A stretch of 64,000 bases of DNA, from assembly GCA_914767715.1 (NCBI GenBank), contig OU612065.1:35650001-35714000 (forward strand), in the 5' to 3' direction. Position 1 is the stretch's first letter. Each line of letters starts with the position of its first letter. A program made the translations under genes and the position numbers. The notes under the pieces were generated by a model. That model had not been told where the DNA came from. It was given only the letters and a program-made list of their open reading frames with translations, and made no database searches. The DNA comes from Membranipora membranacea. Its lineage: Eukaryota; Bryozoa; Gymnolaemata; Cheilostomatida; Membraniporidae. Of the stretch, positions 25,101-40,100 are shown piece by piece.

Positions 25101-28100
25101 GTAATATAATGTCGTCACCACTGCAATTTTACGTCTGTCCGAGAAGAGATTAACACGACCAGACTATAAGCTGTGTCATCTCTAAGTTAAAAGCTTATGA
25201 CATTAATGAAATTCAGATCTGATATAATAATTTAAACTTTAACTCTGTAATTGCCAGCTTAGAAAATTTCCACATCACCCCTCTTACGAGGAGAATTATG
25301 ATTGGCCTTCCATTTCTGCCTGTTCTGTTATGGCATAAAAAATTTAATGAATTTATTATTTTGCAACTGAATTATCCTGCACTGATACAGGTCGCAGTGT
25401 TCCTCTGTCCTCAGTTTTTGCGTCTCGATTACATTTTTTTCTGCGACTCACCCTTTTCCTTTTGATGTAAAAACCCGGAAAACGCATGTACTTTAATAAA
25501 GTTTCTTTTTTTCAAAATAATAATTGAATTATTGAGGTAAAAGGTATGTTGGAGAGCTTGAACTTTTATGTCAAAGACAGAAGGGACATAAATTTACTAA
25601 GAAAATAATTTAGTTACTAAATTCTGGCTCTTCATTTTCATATATTGTATTTTACAAGATGACAGATAATATATACTAACAGTCGAGCAGGGGATACGGG
25701 TAGAAGTAAGCTGCTGAAATGACTCACAATATTGTTGAAATAAAATTTAGGTTTTTGTTTGACTTTATTTCACAATGTCAGTAGTTTTACAGAGTAAGAT
25801 AATGAGTTCAGGGTTTAATCATCTGAATAATTGAAACCCCTGACCTGGGTTATTTTTGTAATCAGTGTACTCAAAATATTATCATAGACGAGGACCGAAT
25901 ATTTCTAGTTCCTCTTACAATTGATAAGGAAAGTGTGCTCATGTTGTTGATATCTCTTGTTTACAGGTCACCCCGAATTTGTTTGTGTTTATTTTTTTCA
26001 CATAACGCGTGACAGAAATTCTACCATCATCATTCAGGTGAGCTAGTAGGTAAAACAAAACACGGGCTTTAGCCTTAGAATTATGTTTAAAAATCCGGGT
26101 GTTTCGCAATATCGCCCGAATACCCACTGAAAGCCTTGTAATCATCACAAAACTATCCTCATTCCGGGACGGGCCGTAAACAAAGACCCCATTGTTGAGC
26201 TACAGTAGCAACAGGATTTTAAAGTAAATACGCTTGTAGCGCAGACTAAATGATGCAAAGTGATATGTGATATCTTGTGCTCCTGAACTTCCTTAATCTA
26301 TAGATACTAGGACAATGCAATCCTTCACAACTCGAGCAAAACATCAACAAGTCCAGATAATATACAAACATTATTGTAGGTGATACTCGATGGGGCCCGG
26401 ATTTGTTTCAACATGATTATTTTGTGTTCATGAAGTTCTAAGAAGGAGAATCACACTTTTGATAGGGAAACATGTTTTCTTCGCTAACTTGGCTATACAT
26501 ACTACCTGCTGAATCACAGCCTTCATCCATCAGTGGCAAAAAATAAACAATATACCAGTACCAATAATTCAACTTCATATTTTTAGTCATATCATTTCTA
26601 ATGTTGCAAAGGTTGAGCCATAAATCTTGAGTGGATACCAGAGTTCAATAATAAGGCCTGTTTTAATCACAGCGATTCTTGGATTACGATATTGCCAAAA
26701 AACACGACTCATTCGGTCTGTAAACCATCGTTGCAATACTTTTTTTAGTATAACCCTTCCCCCTTCACGTAAAAGAGGTTGCATCTAAACATCGACATCA
26801 TCTAGTGTCAGAATGTTGAGCCATCAACCCTGTGATAAGACAATGCACCAAACTTTGACCAACATGTACTTCAGCGATATTGTCCAGGTCTCAATGTCAA
26901 TTTTTTTTATGATAAATTCTTATTTTTTGCATACAAAAAAGAGGAAACTTGCAAAGTACAAATGGCCTGGAATTAAATTTTCAAATTTAAAACAAGCGTC
27001 TTATGGGGGATACACTGCAGTTTTATGTAATAAAAGTACCTGATGATGATTTATGGCACCTGGTACCTGTTTTTAAGTCTGGAGGGCCAGAATTATAAAA
27101 CACGGCATTATTATCACTTGCATATTAATAATCTAAGTACTTCAGGTAACTACACAACTCTAGCCCGAGTTTGTAAAAGTTTTACCTGATACAGTCTGCG
27201 GGGCTCCTCTTGCGCGTCCCCTGGCCAGTAACGCTCATCCCGTGTTGCCTTGACGACATGATATCTGTTGATACCTGGCCTGAATATGTTACATTCTCAA
27301 CTGTTGCTGCGTCGGCCACCTTCAGCAAACCTTTACAATAAATAGATATGTTTTATAGATAAAACATGAACCATATTATTATTGGAACTTTTCATGAAAT
27401 CACGCTTTTAGAGTTCAAACCATTTACCAAGAAATAACAGTGTTTTATCAATTTGGCCTGAACTCGTGATATCTAAGTGACAGAGAAGAAAGGTATGTCC
27501 ATGTGAGCTCCTCATCAGCAGACCACAGTCTTAGTCATAGGTCACATGTATAAGTCCAACAATATCCAGCAATTCTGTTCCTTGTCAAAAACAACAAAAT
27601 AAACAGCGTTTATAAATAGCACTTTTATTGAGCAACATAACCACCTCATCATAAACTTCATTTCCCCACAAAATCCCAGGCATTGTACATCTCTGATGCT
27701 GGGACCTGGTAATTTAGACATGTTTCTCCCCCCCCCCCCCCCGTCCTACGTAGATTGAGGGGTATTACTTAGGGTTCCTGAATTTTATGATATCATTGTC
27801 GGGCACCCAGTCTTAAAAAAAAGAGATTAGTGACCGAGAGTTTTGGATAGAACCTGATTGTGATGTCTTTGAGCAGGTGCTCTTAATGTTATATGTATAT
27901 ACAGATATTATGCAGCTGTCAGAGTGTAGACATTTCATGACAAGTGTTTCACGTCAGCGAGCCCTGCAGGCCACAGGAGTTCTCCAAAATAGTCTTACTG
28001 ACACTCGGTGTGGCAAATTCTCTGTGTTAAACTGGCCAAGTAATCAGTTTCACATGTCGCTGACAGCTTGTTTTCGAGCTTACCGCTGACCACAAAAGTA

Positions 28101-31100
28101 TTATTTCACTACTTCCCTATGTCATATGAAATTTGGAAAACCAATGCCATTTGGTGACAAACCATAGCACTTGAACTTTTGTGAGAATTATCGAAGGTGC
28201 AGAGATTTTCAGCTGCGTTCCCATCACTTAAATTGATGACCAGTACACTCATCGTGGTCAAGATTTTACCAGGCCGTGCATTGCACAAAAATCATCTAAG
28301 CTGGTCGTGTCACATGTGTGATAATGTGATGCCAAGTCAGCTTCTGGGTGAAGATAATTGGCAGCGCATAAAAGCTATTAAAATTTTTGAAATCTAGATT
28401 TTGATTTCCTTATGGGCAAATTAAATTAAACGGTTAGAGAAGGAAGTCCAGGCATGTCGCTGAGTTAGATAGAGCTCAGTATATGAAGTCAGATTGGATA
28501 GGTTTGCCCAACAGAGAAGCTGACCTAACATATCATTATCTTTGATGAAGAAATGGGACAGGTTCATGCTACAGGTGCGTCTATTCAATCGCTTTTGTTC
28601 AAGGATAGCATATTACTTCCCTCTTCAATAGCCACAATAGTTTCAAGACTTTCTTCTATATTGCAAAATAGCCTTGCAAGGCACCAAAAGTTCCTCACAC
28701 CTCTATAATTCATTGAAACTGTTTGGTTTGAAGTGGCTGCAGTTGGTTGGTGTAACACCATTGTTGTCTTTTATTTGGATGACTCAAATTTCATGGTAAA
28801 GTGACACATATCACACAAAGAGAATTTGACTGTCAGTATTGACAAATATAATTTCTAAATTTTCCTAGTATTGGCAGTTTTCGAGCATGAGATGATGAAG
28901 TACCACCATAATATATACCCGTAACCATTGTTCGATTTAACTTCCTACCACAATCTATCAATTTGGCCAGCAGAAGTAAAATACCCTTAACACACATACT
29001 CACCAAGTTCTGTGGAGTGGTTCAGATTTTGGCGTTGTGTCATAGTATGATCTGAATCAGGACGAGACGATAACAAGGGTAGTGGACGACTCCCAGGCTC
29101 GTTCTTATCTCCACTTGACAACAGAGCAAACTCGCCAGCTGATATTTGTGGTGTAGACTTTGCAGAGCTCCAGCATTTATTTGACGACATATGACTGCTG
29201 TAAGATCCTGAATGACTGAACCTAAATTAAAAATTAATAGTTTCCTTTACGGAACTTTTAAGCATGAATTATGCAAAACAAGGTGTTGAGGAACCCCAAA
29301 GTATCGGCTGTGGTGTTATTCCTTAAAATATATTTATGGAATCATTTTGTTTTGCCATTACTATTGCTTTGCTTCTGATTTCAGGGTTGGCCTCGTGATA
29401 TGTGGTGGAAATATGAAGATAAGAATATTATATGTAAAGGTTATCTTGATTTCTGTCAGATGAATTTGAAAAGTTACCAGTGAAATTACTCAGAAATAGC
29501 AGCAGTGACCATATAAGGGTGAAAGGACTAAATCATAAATTTGGCTCTAATCTCAACGTCACTGTCACCAAGACGAGTGAATCACAAAATATTAAACTTC
29601 TACACAGCAGAGAGCTTCATTGTCAGTGACTAATTGAGCGACAAGTCATTGGCTCACGGCCAGTTAATAAGTGAAGGTGCAATTTATCTTCAAAAATTGA
29701 ATAGCATTCATAATGGATCAATTTTCACAATGGCCTATACCTATGAATCACACAGCCGCTGCTTTGAGATACTTGCTATAACACTTTACATACGCATTAG
29801 CTTTCGATATTGACAGATGATTGACTTCATCTACGCATGTCAGTGATTGATAAACTCAACAAAGCATATCAAAAAGTGGGGGAGGATTTTTTATCGATAG
29901 ACTTTTGTATCATTATCACAATTATCTAATAGCGAGATATCGTAGGGGACCTAGGTCAGTGTTACAAGATACTGCCAAGAATTTACTCACTGTCTACAAC
30001 TTTTATTTGATTTTAAGTAAACATTATTCAAAACGACGTAAGAAAGCACTTAATTGTTAGGAAATCATCCCCCTCTATATGACTCAAGTGAACAACAATT
30101 GGATTGGGGACTACAGCCATGAGTATCTAATGTAGACAATGCAGAGAGTGAGAGACACTTAGACACACATGAAGTTCTACTCGTGACAGGGAGCGGGTTG
30201 TACGGCTATGACTGAGGGTTTTAAGTCTGCCCTCCATCTCTGACTGAGTCAAAGCCTCATCACAGTCTGACCATTTCAAAAATTCCAAGGCATAGCCATA
30301 AAATTCTCAAATCAAGTCTTCGACAAAAACGAGACATCAGTAGAATTTCTTAAAAGCAGAAATGACAACGGAAATTTTTGTAAAGCGCTATGTCGATTGT
30401 CGAGTAATCGATTTCCTTCTAATGTGGTTTATCGACTATCATATATTAAAATACGGTTAATGGATTCATACTCTGTGAGGGAGGTTGGGTTACTGGGGAG
30501 GAGAAGGAGGGGTTGGGGTTCTTTTGTTATTATGAGTGCCATTTCAAAAAGTGATTAATAATGATCACACAGAGAACACTAGTACCTTATAACAGTTTAG
30601 CAGTAATTTTGTAAAGTCATGGTATTAGTAACCACGAAAGGTAATAGGGTCCCTGGTCGACTAATGGATTATTGGGGTTCTTGTTAGTCATACACATGAC
30701 TGTATTTGTATACATGGAAATGTTTCCATTGTGTTATCGGACACAAAGTTCAAACAAATTTTCACCATTTGTCAGATATCACTCATGTACAACAGGTGAA
30801 GTGAGATATTAGTCATATCGCTGAACTGTCTGTCATCGCATATGTCATACTCTATCCATACGGTCGGTCACCAAAGATAAAAACCTCCAACACCCAAAGA
30901 GCTTGGGACTGATATTATCAATGCTCGATAGTCTAATGTTTGCAATAATACTGAGCTGTAGACAATTAAAGTATTGTAAAAAACATAATTTGAGCAGCAT
31001 CAGCTAGAGCGTTCATGGTGAGCCGTTTGCAATTTGTAGCCTGCAAGATTTGTGACATATAAATAATTAAGGGTGTCAAAGTCTCACCAATGTGAGTGAG

Positions 31101-34100
31101 ATGACACTGCCAGCAATCTGTCTAACATGTTCTGCATTAATGTAATGATATATTATATCAACAATTAATTATACCTTTACCTGCGCACTAAAAGCCCTGA
31201 GTCAGCACATTGGTCGTCAGACTCTGCAATCAGGTATCAAGTCATTGCGCAGGTAATAATTCTGTCTAATGAGGAAATCTGTCCCACCATCCACCTTAAA
31301 ACTACCTATCATACCTGCAGCAAATTCTCAGACTATCCTATGTTTGTCAGGCATCTGGACCACTTGTAGCAGGTAATAAATTTTCTTCAACGGGGAAGTT
31401 ACAATTGCAAGTCAAATTAAATTAAAGTGTCTGCCATCCTTTGGATGTGCAGCCAAATGTTAGAGCCACCGACGACAGGTGAGAAATCCCTATTCAGGAT
31501 TGGTCAGCATATTTAGAAGTGCGGATAAACAACACAAGACTACCAGTTATCAAAGACAGGCTCTGGCATGTTTTGCCTATGGTGACGACTCATCTAAATT
31601 TCCCATTACACAAGTCAGAGTTCATGACCCATTGCCCAGTCTTGATCTGTAAATATTGTTTGGTAAGCTCAACTTAAAAGTGTCATCATATCATACTAGC
31701 TCTTCTTCCAGTTCTCGTCCAAAATATTTCAAAAGCAAGCTCTTTAAAAAACACCTTACAAACACTTATGTAACCCTTAAGTTCGGTATAGGATTGGTTA
31801 GGTTAGGGAAGGGAAGGGATCACGAATGTTTGTAATTTGCACTCAGAGGAGTGATTCTAGTTAAGTACCCTAAGTGAGACAGCGATGCTGCCAGAATGCT
31901 GCCAGAGCTCGCTGCACTGCTGACAAACAAGATAGGCATGTCTTCAACTGGTCTAGTCATGTATTTTTAATGTGTGTTGATCGCTAATTAGCTTTCCACT
32001 TCAAAGAATATGACTTGTAATAATTGCTAACCAAACCACAGCACATTGTTTTCAATTTTATTCACAGCGGTGCATGTGAAAGTTATGAATGTTTTGGGAG
32101 GTATAACCACCTATTGTACCAGATACACTGACTATACCTACGATCAGATAGGAAAATCTAATGATTTATAGCACTAAACTTTATAGTTTAAGACCTGTAT
32201 GTTGTGGTCAGGAATTAATTACAATACTTTCCATATTATATAAGTTTGTGCAATAGCCGCTGAAACCGATATAAAGTTTCATGTGTGCCTTAGTCAGCGG
32301 TTATTCATTGTTATGGGAAAATAGCAAGGTGGGAACGAGTAGGGTGCTGATGTTAGCTGTCAAATAAGGAATAGCCCGCAGGTACCGACAATCTGTCGTC
32401 TTAAACTATCCAAACAAACCACACGGTGCCAAAGGATCGCCCAAAAATAAACTCTCATGGCGCATAACAACACGATACAACTGATTTTGAAATAAAATAA
32501 TTCCAATAAAAATGTACAAGATTAAAAGATTTGGAAGTTTTGAGTGCAGAATAAAGGCTGCCGCTCTTGTTTTAACATGTGCACTTGTCAGCGAGGAGTT
32601 CATTGAGTGGAATTTGGTTCAGAGTTTGGATTAAAGTTTCGATTCAAAGTCATGACCTACAGAAAACTAGCACATTTTTGGTTAACACCCTAAATGGCAT
32701 GCCATGGAAATGTTAAACTGTGCCCTGGATCGCATATTAACTGCCAAAATGTTCAGTTTAACATTGCCAGTGAGGTCACGCCGACTGAAATAGTGAGTGG
32801 ACAACTCAAACTCAGCAGTGTTAGTTCACAGAGGCTGGATGCTCAGAACTTCTCGTACATGTTTAGTGAATTATTTCACATTTTTGTCACCCCAGTCCAT
32901 ATCTGCAAAATGCATCAAATGTGTTAATCTGATCTGACATTTTTGTCTCCATCGCTCACAATGTCACTAAGGATTGTATCCTTGTACAGAATGTTAATTC
33001 TGATATTTGATGACAAATCCTAACATTTCACAACCTTCCTTATCTGTTAATGACTTTTTCCTTTCAGGTTTAAAACTCCCAAGGCCGTGTGCGATCGCTA
33101 CAACTTTCTTTCCAAGAAGTTGGAAGTTGTGGTTAAAAACAGCGAATTCAAGCTGAAAAAATTTAAATGAAAAGGAAACTTTATTCCGCAACTAACTTTC
33201 AAAATTCATATATTACCAAAAACAAGTCAGCTAACTAAGTTTTAATTACTGTCGAAACATATACAAACAATGATGGTCTGAGATTATCATGGCTTCTTGT
33301 TTTAAACTAGGTGGTACCACCATGATTCCATTGTTCCAGATAATCACCCAGTAACCCTTATATTGTTCCCTCTGAATTCATTTCACTTTAAAAGCTGGTA
33401 TTACCTTTCTCTAGTGGTTTTTATGAGCTCCTTTATTGACTCTTCTGGTTTAGTGACAGATTATAATTTAATAGAGCCGTACTAGTGGTGTATATTACCT
33501 TGTATCACGTAGCAATTTGTCCACCAGCCAATATTCATTATTATGCATTCTATTTTATTATGAATAATTTTGATGCGATGGTTAGTATGAAGCCAATACA
33601 AAGTATAAAACAGCCGCTATTTTTATTATCATAATCGACAATCTGACACCTGTATTAATAGAAAACACAAGGTGAAAATTCAGTTTTTACGTCATACTTT
33701 CTATGATCACGGATGTAGAATTATTGTTCTATACTGCTATGTCATGGCTGTTTTTCAGGAGGGATTAGCATCAGAGGTTATGCCGACTCACTAGACAGGT
33801 AAAGCCTGTCACCTACTTAACAATGTATGTCTGTAACCGAGGGAAACAAATATGCCAGGCATTTACACGTGCTATAATAGCTGCTCCGAGTTATCCGATA
33901 GAGTTATAGGGGGAGAGAGTATCCATAATAAGTAAAAAATCAACTAACCCAATCCGTGGAGCAGGGGCCTTGTTTGAAGTCATATTATTTGCTGGCTAGG
34001 GTGACGTTTACTAGAAACTAGGGATAGATGGAACCCATACCCAAGCAGCTGTTCTTATAAACACTATCCTTAGAGCAACCGGGAAATGGTTTGGATCTAA

Positions 34101-37100
34101 GAAGGGGGGAAGAGAAGGTGAGGGATGACTACTCGGTTAAGAATGCTTATTTTGTTACACACATACCTCTTATGGCAATGGTTACACTGATACGGCTTCT
34201 CTCCGCTGTGGATTCTGTTGTGCTCCTTTAGGTGATGTTTAAACTTGAACGCTTTACCACACTCAGCACAGGGGAACTTTCTCTCTCCGCTGCCGACACC
34301 AGCGACAGCAGCTTTGTGTGAGGAGATGTGCTTGTCGAGGCTAATCTGATCTGTGAAGGTCTGGATACACAGGGGACAGCTCTGAAAAAAGGGGAGGCAA
34401 CTACTATACTGATCAGCCTTACTAAAGAGTGATTGATGAAAAATGATTTTATGCTTTTGTTCTTTGCAAATATAGGGCTACATCAAACTAGAGAGTAACT
34501 TTATTTTTTAATGCTGCTCTACAATCATGTGAGTGGCATTTTATCTTCTCTCACAAAACTTTTCTAATCCGCGTTTTGTTAATTCCCAAGGTTTTTCTTT
34601 GCCCTTTCCACAACATTAGAATTGAGGAATGGAAACTTCAGCGTTAAACTGCACACTCGGACAAAGAGACCAACATGTCATCGCAGTCAAAATCAATCTC
34701 TCCTGCGACACGTCATTGTCTCTGTATTCTTTTACAATCAATGAATCTGTCGGAGCAATTGGAAAACCTGTTATCAGAGTTCAAAGTGCTTGGATGGAAA
34801 ATAATTCTGTCGAGGGCAGCAAAAATCTTAATGTAGGAATAACGACTGATTGAAATTTTGTGCGAAGATCCAAATTTCCTAACTGGAAAATCTAAATAGG
34901 AAAGTCCGTATTACTCATGCTTATAATCTCAATGAAAAAGAAAGTTGAAATCATGGAGGAACTGCTAATTCATGGAATTATCAATCATAGAAGAAAATTA
35001 CAGCGAGTAAGCAAACCTGGAAAAAATATTATACAATAGCATGCCAAATTTTGCAATCAAGGAACCAATATGTTTATAACTCTTACCAAAAAGTTAGGCA
35101 ATACTTATGATTAATTAACTGACACTGTAAACACACACACAAACTTCCGCTATACCAACTACAGGAGCCCGTCCAAGGCCAAACTTTGCAGGATCTTTGA
35201 TCTCTAGAGAGATTGACGTTGGTTGGTAGCGGAATTGCTTTACGAAACGTTTTAATGTCTAGGTGACTGAGCGCATGCAATAAGATTAAAGATGGATTTC
35301 AAAAAATAAGTCACTAAATAATTAACTCCATCTTAAAATTTACCTTCAAACTTACATTAAAATAAGTGTTATATTAGTTATGGGTGTGGGTGAGTATTCG
35401 TCATCTAATCTTTAACCCCGTACCACCCTATTACTTGTCTGTCTGACCTTGGGACGGCATTGATTACTCAACAAAGTATACATCGTGCAAAAAATACACG
35501 GAAATCCGAAAGTCCTAACTCCCAATTTTAAAACCGCAGTAAACGACACTCAAATGCGTGCCAGAGCGGCTCTTCTTCTTTTTATTTTACCAGTTCCAAA
35601 TATTGACATCCCAGGTTTAGGTGCACAAGTTCTTAAAAAGAGCGGAAGGAGGAAACAAGATTGAAATTTACACCGGATCTTTCACTCTTTGAAGGATTGA
35701 TGAGTTGGACTTAGACAGACAGATAGAACTGACATGGTGAGGGTTCTACTGATTACAAAGAGCCAGAACTGAGGACATTGTTACATCACTGTACAGTCGA
35801 GTAGATCTGCGGGTCGAGAACACATTCTTATAACTGAAGTTTATCATGTTTTTTTAAAAGAGATAAATTTGTCAACAAACAACTCTGACAGCTTGAAATT
35901 TCGTGCCAAATATGTTGCAATGCCAAGGGCACCTGTTTCTTTAATAAATCCCCTTTATTTTATGAAATTACTTCCTCGACTGGTTACCGAGTCCAACGGT
36001 CACCGATAATAACTGACCACACTGACCAGATCAGACCCTCACACTGACTCAGCCCCATGTGAGTTGGTTCCGTCTGAGAGATTAGAGCAGTGCCCATCAG
36101 AGCCTCAGTGGGGTCAGATTAGGGTTGTGAGTATTGTATAGAGATGTGAGATAATCCTCTACTCAAGTGTAAAACAACACCTGGCACCTAATTAATTCTT
36201 TAATTTATTCTTTAATTAATTGTCACCATCATTAAAATCATAGGAAATCCTCCTCTTGGGGATGTTCAATATCAAAATGCCCTACACCCGGTGTGCCGTC
36301 GGGCGAGGGGCAAAAGTCTGGGGGGCTGAGACTAAGAGAACAGTTTCTGACTATTTTTTCAGGTATTTGGAGAGTGGTGTAGGGACTATAGGACTGAGAG
36401 CCATTTGTGTCGTCATGTGTTCCTGTTCTCTTCGAGTCTATTCTCACCCTCAAGAGAACTATGGATACCAAATAATGCTCTGAACAAAAACCAGAAGTTT
36501 TTTGACTCAGCTTATGCCTAGAGCTCTGCAACATTTACTGTCAAACTCGATGCCAAAGTTGGGATTCTCTGCACCAAATCTTGGATGGCAACAAGGAACC
36601 GAGTTGAACCATTACAAAGACATGAAGTTTCCGTTTCTCTTTAGAGTAATATTTTCTTTCAGAGAAAAGAAACTTGTAAACATCCTGACAATACATTATC
36701 AGCACTGCCTACACAACCTGTCAATACTACACTCAGCTGTCAAGTTTTGCATGTTAGTGCACCAGGAAATAAATGAAGTTTTTAACATCGTAGCCAAGTG
36801 ATGACTAATTCCAAATACGTTAAGATCCTGATTTTCACAACAATAATGTGTGGGCCCTTGGCTAGAGTCCTGTGCCTGGCCAGACTGTGTGTGGTAGTTT
36901 TTCTTTAGACTATCAGAGAACTACGAGTAAATTAGCCTAAAACCTTTGACAACTATCTTGATGCCTGTCTTGTTGTATTCGCCACTCAATATTTATATTT
37001 GTTAGTTTCAGCCCCAAAACTTGTGTCCCCCATCTGATAACTCTCTCTCCTCCCAGCCAGGAGCGTTCTGTAATTCTAACTTACATGTATTCTGTCAGTT

Positions 37101-40100
37101 TGATGTAGCTTTGTGTGCTCCTGGTATTTCTCATCACAGTTAAACACGCTGCCGCAAATCTCACAGGAGTAACACTTCACTGTCAGCGGGGAGGTATCTA
37201 TGCCTAAAATACATGTATGAAAAAATAGAGAGCTGCAGCTATCATGAATATAAATGTGCCCATCTGTGATCATGGTAACTATCTAATGTAGCCCCAGACT
37301 GAATGTTCTCTGGATTATCGGATTTATTAAGCTGACTATGCTGCAAGGAGGGAAGGTTTAATAGTCCTGGACAATGGACGTTTTTCTGGCATGTTTCTTT
37401 CCACTAGAGACTAGACGCTCTTAATTCCTCCACACGCATTGCAAAGAGTATTAGCAAGGATGATTGGGAATGGAAAATTTTGTGAGAATTAAGTAAAGTA
37501 ATACGGGAAGTGAAATAGGCTGAAATCCAAATGTATCTTTGCTTTGTTTAATCCTAATTAATCTCACCCCACATTTTATATATACGGCCACTGCTCAGCA
37601 TGTGTAAATATGTGCATTAATTAATACTTATTAAAATTCTGAATTCAATTCTAATTACTGATTGTTATAGGTCTATCAGATAACAATTACCGAGGCGGAA
37701 TGTGAAAGTAGTTTCTTATATTTAATAAAGGAAATGGGTGTGTCTATACACGGTAACAGTACGTGGTGTCGCACGTAACGTCCAGGTACAGGTAACCTAC
37801 ATACAGACCTCTCACCATGCTATCACTGTGTGGACTGATGAGTAAAAAATGCTGGTGTTTTGCATAAAAAAATCGTAGCCGGATGGTGAGAAGGAAGAAG
37901 TGTAGGTGGATATGATAGTACAATGAAATAGGAGAGTAAATTTTTCTCAATTTTGATTCTAACCACGTACTCTATGTGATGTTAGAAGGACATGAGCAAA
38001 ATTATAATCTCACCACCTGTTAATGAATGATGCAGCCCACAGAAAAACCACCAAAGGTAAATGATAATAGAGTAATTTTATAGCCGAACCCGACTGATTT
38101 TAGGGTTAGTCATATATAAGGTATTTTTCATCTTTTACCCTGGTTGGCAGATATAAAGAATGCACCAGCCAGCCAGGACGACTCGGTAATATAAAGGAAC
38201 AAATTTCATTTTATTACTGGGGTTAATCACTAAGCCAGGTACACAGAATCTTTGATGTCGGAAACGTAGGAAACTATTTCACCTATTTTCTTTGATGTTA
38301 TTTATCATTATTTTCAGGGCAGCCAACAGCCAATTCCTGTGGGCTATATTTATTTTTGTTAGTAAAAAAATCAAACGAGTTTGGCAATGCTGCCAACGGT
38401 TGTACTTCAACTTTAACGTTACACTGAATTTGATGGCCCATTTAATTTTATTTTTATGAACCTTGGCTGTATGTTTCTGAGTAATGGAAATGCAGTAGTT
38501 TCCTCGGCTTAAATTTGTGTATTTTGCCAGAGATAGTAGATTATCTACTGTCTCTGATTGATCTAATTACCTGGACAGCTGGTACCTCGTATAACTCAGC
38601 TGCTTCTCATTCCAAAATCCACTACTCAGATACAAAATGATGGGCTACCAGTAATTATGATATGGCAGAAGCAAAAGGGGTGGCAAAATTGAAAACCAGT
38701 TTTGTTTATTAAACAAACCACCATAGCTATGAAAAGGGGTGTGGGAGTGTGGTCGATAATGAGGTTTTATCTTAAAGTCAATGCCAGGTCAGTTTTATCA
38801 GCATTTTTGTTATTGGTTTTTAAAAATCTTTTATCTTGACATAGAAGAATGGTAGTTTCAAATATATTATTTGAAAGTTAGTTGGTCTGTTAGCTATGAC
38901 ACAATCTCATGGACTACAATCAAACCAAAAAACCTTGCCCGGTGTAGGAAAGGGTTGCTATAATCTGAGTGAAAAACTTGATATGTTTAGAATGGATCAG
39001 TGACAGGGTGAAGGTTGCACTGTAACTGCTGACTCGGTGATGAAAAGTGTTGGGGAGACACGCTAGCTGTGTGAGCTCTAATATTACAGTATTTGATTCA
39101 CAGAGTTGCACCCTAGCAAATTTCATCAATCTTGTAAATTGATCATAATACATGCTAGTAAAAATCGATTTTACCATTTTACCAGTATATCAAATAAACT
39201 GAAGAAGATTAGGCAATTCTTTTGAATATAGGGGTGTTTTTGAATTTAAACTATGTAAAGTGTTGCGGTAGAATATTTAGAAAAGAGGGCTGCTGCAACC
39301 ACAATATACTGGTTGAAAAGATTCCCTATCTGAATTGACCATAATATACTCATGTGCTTCAATTGTTTTTTTATCAGTACATGTGGCATGGAAGCCCGCA
39401 AGCTGTTCGCTGCTACCCTACACGATTAGCTTCAGCTTTGAAGTTGTCTATCTATGTGAAAAAAAGAACACAACTCCCAACACAGTATGAAAAATAATTT
39501 GTTAGGATTCTGCTGTTAGCTCATTCTATCATTGTCATATAGATCTGAGCTCATAAAGTATGTGAAGAATGAATTCACTAACACATATCAAGATCAGGCT
39601 TCAGTACATAAGCCGACAACTTCCATTAACAATGTTAGATGCCTTAGTATTAATACACTACATCTACCAGCACCAGCTTTAAAATCACAAATACCGAGAC
39701 ACTGTTATTGAGTGACCAGTTATCAGGGTCACTGTATGGTTAGTTATTTCTTACCTTCATTAGCAGGCTGAGGACTCCTCTGTTCAACCAAAACTTCAGG
39801 ATTCTCCTCCATAATATTTTCTGCAACACAGGAACAACAAATAATGTGAAAAAATGATAACGTGTCGTTAGAATCAACTAAAAGGCTAAGTCTATAATAT
39901 TCATGTTTTTTTTGGATTGATAACGCCATAAATCTTGTTGATTTACAAAAGATCTTGCTTCAATTAAAAGTGGTCAGGCAGATTTCAAAACTTGAAATGG
40001 TAAAGAGATATTGTCCTCTTCTTTCAACACTCATTTGCCATGGGGTAGTTTTTCATTTTGTTTCAGCACTCATTTTACAGGTCTCCTTGACAATCTCAAA

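Noticed and set aside
26587-26784. Minus-strand [12 protein letters not shown] as a missing ZEB homeodomain helix 3
   Set aside because: Only the Trp-Phe and an Arg fit; the hydrophobic spacing before WF and the rest of the 60-residue fold are absent, and the upstream stretch to the nearest AG gives too few residues.
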